From: Cellvibrionales bacterium
Lineage (GTDB): Bacteria; Pseudomonadota; Gammaproteobacteria; Pseudomonadales; UBA7239
Assembly (NCBI GenBank): GCA_016713115.1
Contig: JADJPU010000001.1
Coordinates: 1,612,001-1,676,000 of the forward strand
Length of the DNA stretch: 64,000 bases
Direction of reading: 5' to 3'
A program made the translations under genes and the position numbers. Below are positions 61,953 through 64,000 of this stretch, piece after piece (within the stretch, counting starts at the first letter, position 1; every line of letters begins with the position of its first letter). Under the pieces are notes generated by a model. The model ran no database searches. It was not told the origin of the DNA and was given only the letters and a program-made list of their open reading frames with translations.

Positions 61953-62600
61953 TCATTGATCCAAGGCATTGGTTGCTGTGATGTACTTGCGCAACAATGA
62001 TGCAATAGCTGTAAAGCCCAGCAGGTTGCTAATGCTTACCAATTTGTTGAGCGAGCGTTTAACTTTCGCAGGGTCTTGACTGGGGGTGAGACCGGTGACT
62101 AATTCTTCTGAACAGGCAGAGGCAAATTCGTGCAATTCATCGGTGCTCAGTTGTACTTCTGTGAAAAAGCCTGCTGGTGATGATTCTTCGTTGTTATCCT
62201 GCTCCTCGGGTTCTGCGATGGTTGAAAAGCCTTGTGAGAGTTCGTGCAACCGCGCGACTAATTCTGAATTTTCTGGCGGCGTGTTGCCGGTATTCCGCAT
62301 TTGTTGCAACTGCGATTTGAGCCAGTCTATACCTTCCAGTAGAGTGTTAATGGTTGATGCATCTAATGCGGTCCTCCCTTTGCGCACGAGGTCCAAATAA
62401 TCTTCGCTGGCATGCGCAACTTTTTCCATGCTGTAAAATTCCATCATCGCGCAGCTACTTTTTATTGTGTGAAAATCGCGAAACAGTTGATGGATATCGG
62501 CGTGTGCCTCGGCATTATTGGCCGCAAGTATCTGCTCAAGGTTGTCGAGTTGTTCGGATACTTCTGTAAAGAAGGCTTGCCAGAGGTCGTTGTTTTTCAT
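61953..62600 (-). CDS. CheA-like chemosensory kinase, Hpt (P1) part ending at an in-frame TGA
   Basis: N-terminal 215 residues of the same kinase. The first Hpt domain has the phospho-acceptor His44 in FRDFHTIKSSCAMMEF (the usual HTIKG has Ser for Gly). A second helical bundle begins FASACSEELVTGLTPSQDP and is cut by TGA inside a predicted helix: ALDQ, stop, then LAANLAAEILNRIALFENHYG in the same frame. Read-through, a nonsense mutation or a sequence error are all possible. It lies between cheB (27 bp) and the kinase part, all on the minus strand. Confidence 0.82.
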   Translation of the reverse strand: MKNNDLWQAFFTEVSEQLDNLEQILAANNAEAHADIHQLFRDFHTIKSSCAMMEFYSMEKVAHASEDYLDLVRKGRTALDASTINTLLEGIDWLKSQLQQMRNTGNTPPENSELVARLHELSQGFSTIAEPEEQDNNEESSPAGFFTEVQLSTDELHEFASACSEELVTGLTPSQDPAKVKRSLNKLVSISNLLGFTAIASLLRKYITATNALDQ

Positions 62601-62627
62601 ATCAAATATGTAATGGGCATAGAGGTG

Positions 62628-63680
62628 TCAGTCCCTACTATTTTGTAAGCATTGTTTTATGAGGTCAGGCATCGCGGTGTACGGCATCTGCCACTCTACT
62701 GCGCCAATTTCCATTGCTACGCGTGGCATGCCGTAAACAGCGCAAGTGGCTTGATCCTGCCCGATGGTGGCGGCTCCCGCTTTGCGCATTTCCAGTAGGC
62801 CGGCAGCGCCGTCTTCACCCATACCCGTCAGGATAATGCCCAGTGCTTTAGCACCAAGTTGAGCGGCAACAGAACGAAATAATACATCGACAGAGGGGCG
62901 ATGACGGTTGACCGGTGGATCTTCTGTAATGCAAACACGCAGTGCGTTGTTTTGCTTAACGAGCTGCATATGCATGCCGCCGGGTGCAATCAACGCGGTA
63001 CCTTTTGTTGCGTTATCACCATCAACAGCTTCGCGCACTTCAATATCGCAAATGCCGTTTAGTCGTTTAGCAAAAAGAGCAGTGAAGTGCTTCGGCATGT
63101 GTTGTGCAATGAGTACACAGGGCGACTCTTTATTCATTTGTCGTAACAAATGTTCTACCACGGTGGTGCCGCCTGTAGAGCTGCCGATAGCAATGACAGA
63201 CGGTGTGCGATGAATTTGTGTCGTGGTAGCGGCAGGTATTTGTGCGGGTGTTTTTCTGGCGGTGTCTGCCGCGTGGCGTGTGGTTGCGCAGGCGGCTGCT
63301 TTGATTGCTTGCGTAATCGTGTTGGTGATTTCTTCTAAATAGGATTCAACGCCAATATTGGGTTTTGAAATAATATCAACGGCACCTAGTGCCAATGCAT
63401 CTAGCGAGGCCTTCGCACCTGGCCCAACATGCGATGAACAAACCACAAATGGTGTTGGTCGGTGTTCACGAATATATTTTAGAAATTCTAAGCCGTGCAT
63501 GCCAGGCATTTCTAAATCAGAAACAATGACATCTGGCCACTGCTTGCTCATTTTTTTGAGAGCGATATCTGCTGTCGCTGCCACACCAATGACGCAGATA
63601 TCTGGGTCTTTTTCCAGCAACATTTTCAACACCGCGCGCACGGTAGCTGAATCATCAACTAGAAACACATTAATGGGCAT
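62628..63680 (-). CDS. cheB: chemotaxis protein-glutamate methylesterase
   Basis: Response-regulator-controlled enzyme that demethylates and deamidates chemoreceptors, about 350 residues. The receiver has VFLVDDSATVRAVL, phospho-Asp55 in VIVSDLEMPGMHGLEFL and a SKP Lys motif. A linker (about 130-165) leads to the esterase domain with the catalytic triad visible: Ser in AIGSSTGGTTVV, His in LIAQHMPKHFTALFA, and Asp in LTGMGEDGAAGLL. ATG 63680 is chosen; GTG at 63692 is an alternative. The start overlaps the upstream CheW-like gene. No cheR, receptor or cheY gene is inside the window. Confidence 0.94.
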   Translation of the reverse strand: MPINVFLVDDSATVRAVLKMLLEKDPDICVIGVAATADIALKKMSKQWPDVIVSDLEMPGMHGLEFLKYIREHRPTPFVVCSSHVGPGAKASLDALALGAVDIISKPNIGVESYLEEITNTITQAIKAAACATTRHAADTARKTPAQIPAATTTQIHRTPSVIAIGSSTGGTTVVEHLLRQMNKESPCVLIAQHMPKHFTALFAKRLNGICDIEVREAVDGDNATKGTALIAPGGMHMQLVKQNNALRVCITEDPPVNRHRPSVDVLFRSVAAQLGAKALGIILTGMGEDGAAGLLEMRKAGAATIGQDQATCAVYGMPRVAMEIGAVEWQMPYTAMPDLIKQCLQNSRD

Positions 63681-64000
63681 GGAGTGGTTCACTGCTGTTG
63701 TTTGTTGACGGTTGGGTTGCTTTTTTAACGGTGTTTGGTAGCCATTGCAGTGGGTCTTTTAGGCACATCATCAGGCTATCGTTGAGACTCTTTGCGTACA
63801 ATCGGTCAAAAAAAATATCAATGTTGGGGTTGATGCCACTGGCTTGATACCACTCGTGAGCTCGTGGCTCAACAAAGCCGATTACCTCATCGACTGCAAG
63901 GATGCCGATAGGTTGAAAAGTTGAACTGTTACGCAAGACAAGTGCGCTGTTTGGCGGCCGTAGTTGTTCGTGAGGAAGTTGCAGAACCAGCCGTAAATCA
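63670..64000 (-). CDS. CheW-like domain protein (5' partial, cut by the window edge)
   Basis: Only the last 109 residues are present; the frame is open to the right edge. The readable part begins DLRLVLQLPHEQLRPPNSALVL in two pieces (DLRLVLQLPHEQLRPP, then NSALVLRNSSTFQPIGILAV). DEVIGFVEPRAHEWY is the usual CheW-like strand pattern. It therefore probably is a coupling protein for the downstream CheB and CheA-like genes. The C-terminal 30 residues are Ser/Thr/Asn-rich and look disordered. Its end overlaps the cheB start by about 11 bases. Confidence 0.6.
   Translation of the reverse strand, partial: DLRLVLQLPHEQLRPPNSALVLRNSSTFQPIGILAVDEVIGFVEPRAHEWYQASGINPNIDIFFDRLYAKSLNDSLMMCLKDPLQWLPNTVKKATQPSTNNSSEPLHAH

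Noticed and set aside
61953..61955. Selenocysteine at the in-frame TGA of the CheA-like gene
   Set aside because: The position is in a helical bundle with no redox role and CheA proteins have no Cys/Sec there; selA/selB/selC were not seen. Plain read-through, mutation or error is simpler. The presence of selO is unrelated, since that gene is not part of Sec insertion.

Overview
The window looks like chromosomal core genome of a gammaproteobacterium of the Pseudomonadales/Cellvibrionales type, with roughly balanced base composition by eye. The main evidence is gene order. The runs mrcA / pilMNOPQ-aroK-aroB-SPOR protein-gltB-gltD-hemE, hisZ-purA, dapA-bamC-MBL hydrolase-purC and gacS / cysM-relA all match arrangements known from Pseudomonas. 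EF-P with EpmA and EpmB, BamC, and GacS-type and FimX-like proteins fit the same group. No rRNA, tRNA, CRISPR array, phage or insertion sequence was seen. No gene-free stretch exceeds 300 bases; the largest gaps are about 29054-29251, 32897-33059, 4704-4846 and 12855-12996.

Layout. 1-4703: MscS/cNMP channel (cut by the window edge), a periplasmic FecR-domain protein, purA and hisZ. 4761-12920: a phosphate-starvation block on the minus strand, pstS-pstC-pstA-pstB-phoU-phoB-phoR and then an OprO/OprP-type porin, with near-perfect Pho boxes in front of pstS and of the porin. 12997-15764: a Ddn-type reductase coupled to a thioredoxin-like ferredoxin, a GlpE rhodanese and SelO. 15868-21211: an accessory-looking surface-glycan cassette made of a polytopic GT39-like protein, a GT2, a sulfotransferase and two tandem paralogous GT-A-like proteins. 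21225-29751: gacS, cysM, relA, adk, hemH and a lysine/alanine-rich histone-like protein. 29817-40654: tsaB, mrcA, the type IV pilus alignment and secretin operon, aroK, aroB and a SPOR protein. 40769-48107: glutamate synthase gltBD and hemE. 48203-51693: two degenerate c-di-GMP-type proteins facing each other. 51783-58640: epmB, efp, epmA, a methyltransferase and dapA-bamC-MBL-purC. 58749-64000: an HD-domain protein and a minus-strand chemosensory cluster (CheW-like, CheB, Hpt and CheA-like kinase).

How the genes work together. PstSCAB imports phosphate, PhoU/PhoR/PhoB sense it, and the porin would admit it across the outer membrane. PilMNOPQ, the FimX-like receptor and perhaps the chemosensory cluster would assemble and steer type IV pili. 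EpmA and EpmB modify Lys34 of EF-P.

The most unusual pattern is that five genes are broken in ways that look like very recent small lesions: one-base frame slips in the porin, glpE, a glycosyltransferase and the histone-like protein, and an in-frame TGA in the CheA-like kinase. Either the assembly carries small errors or this lineage is losing or recoding these genes. The least described content is the glycan/sulfotransferase cassette with its tandem paralogs.
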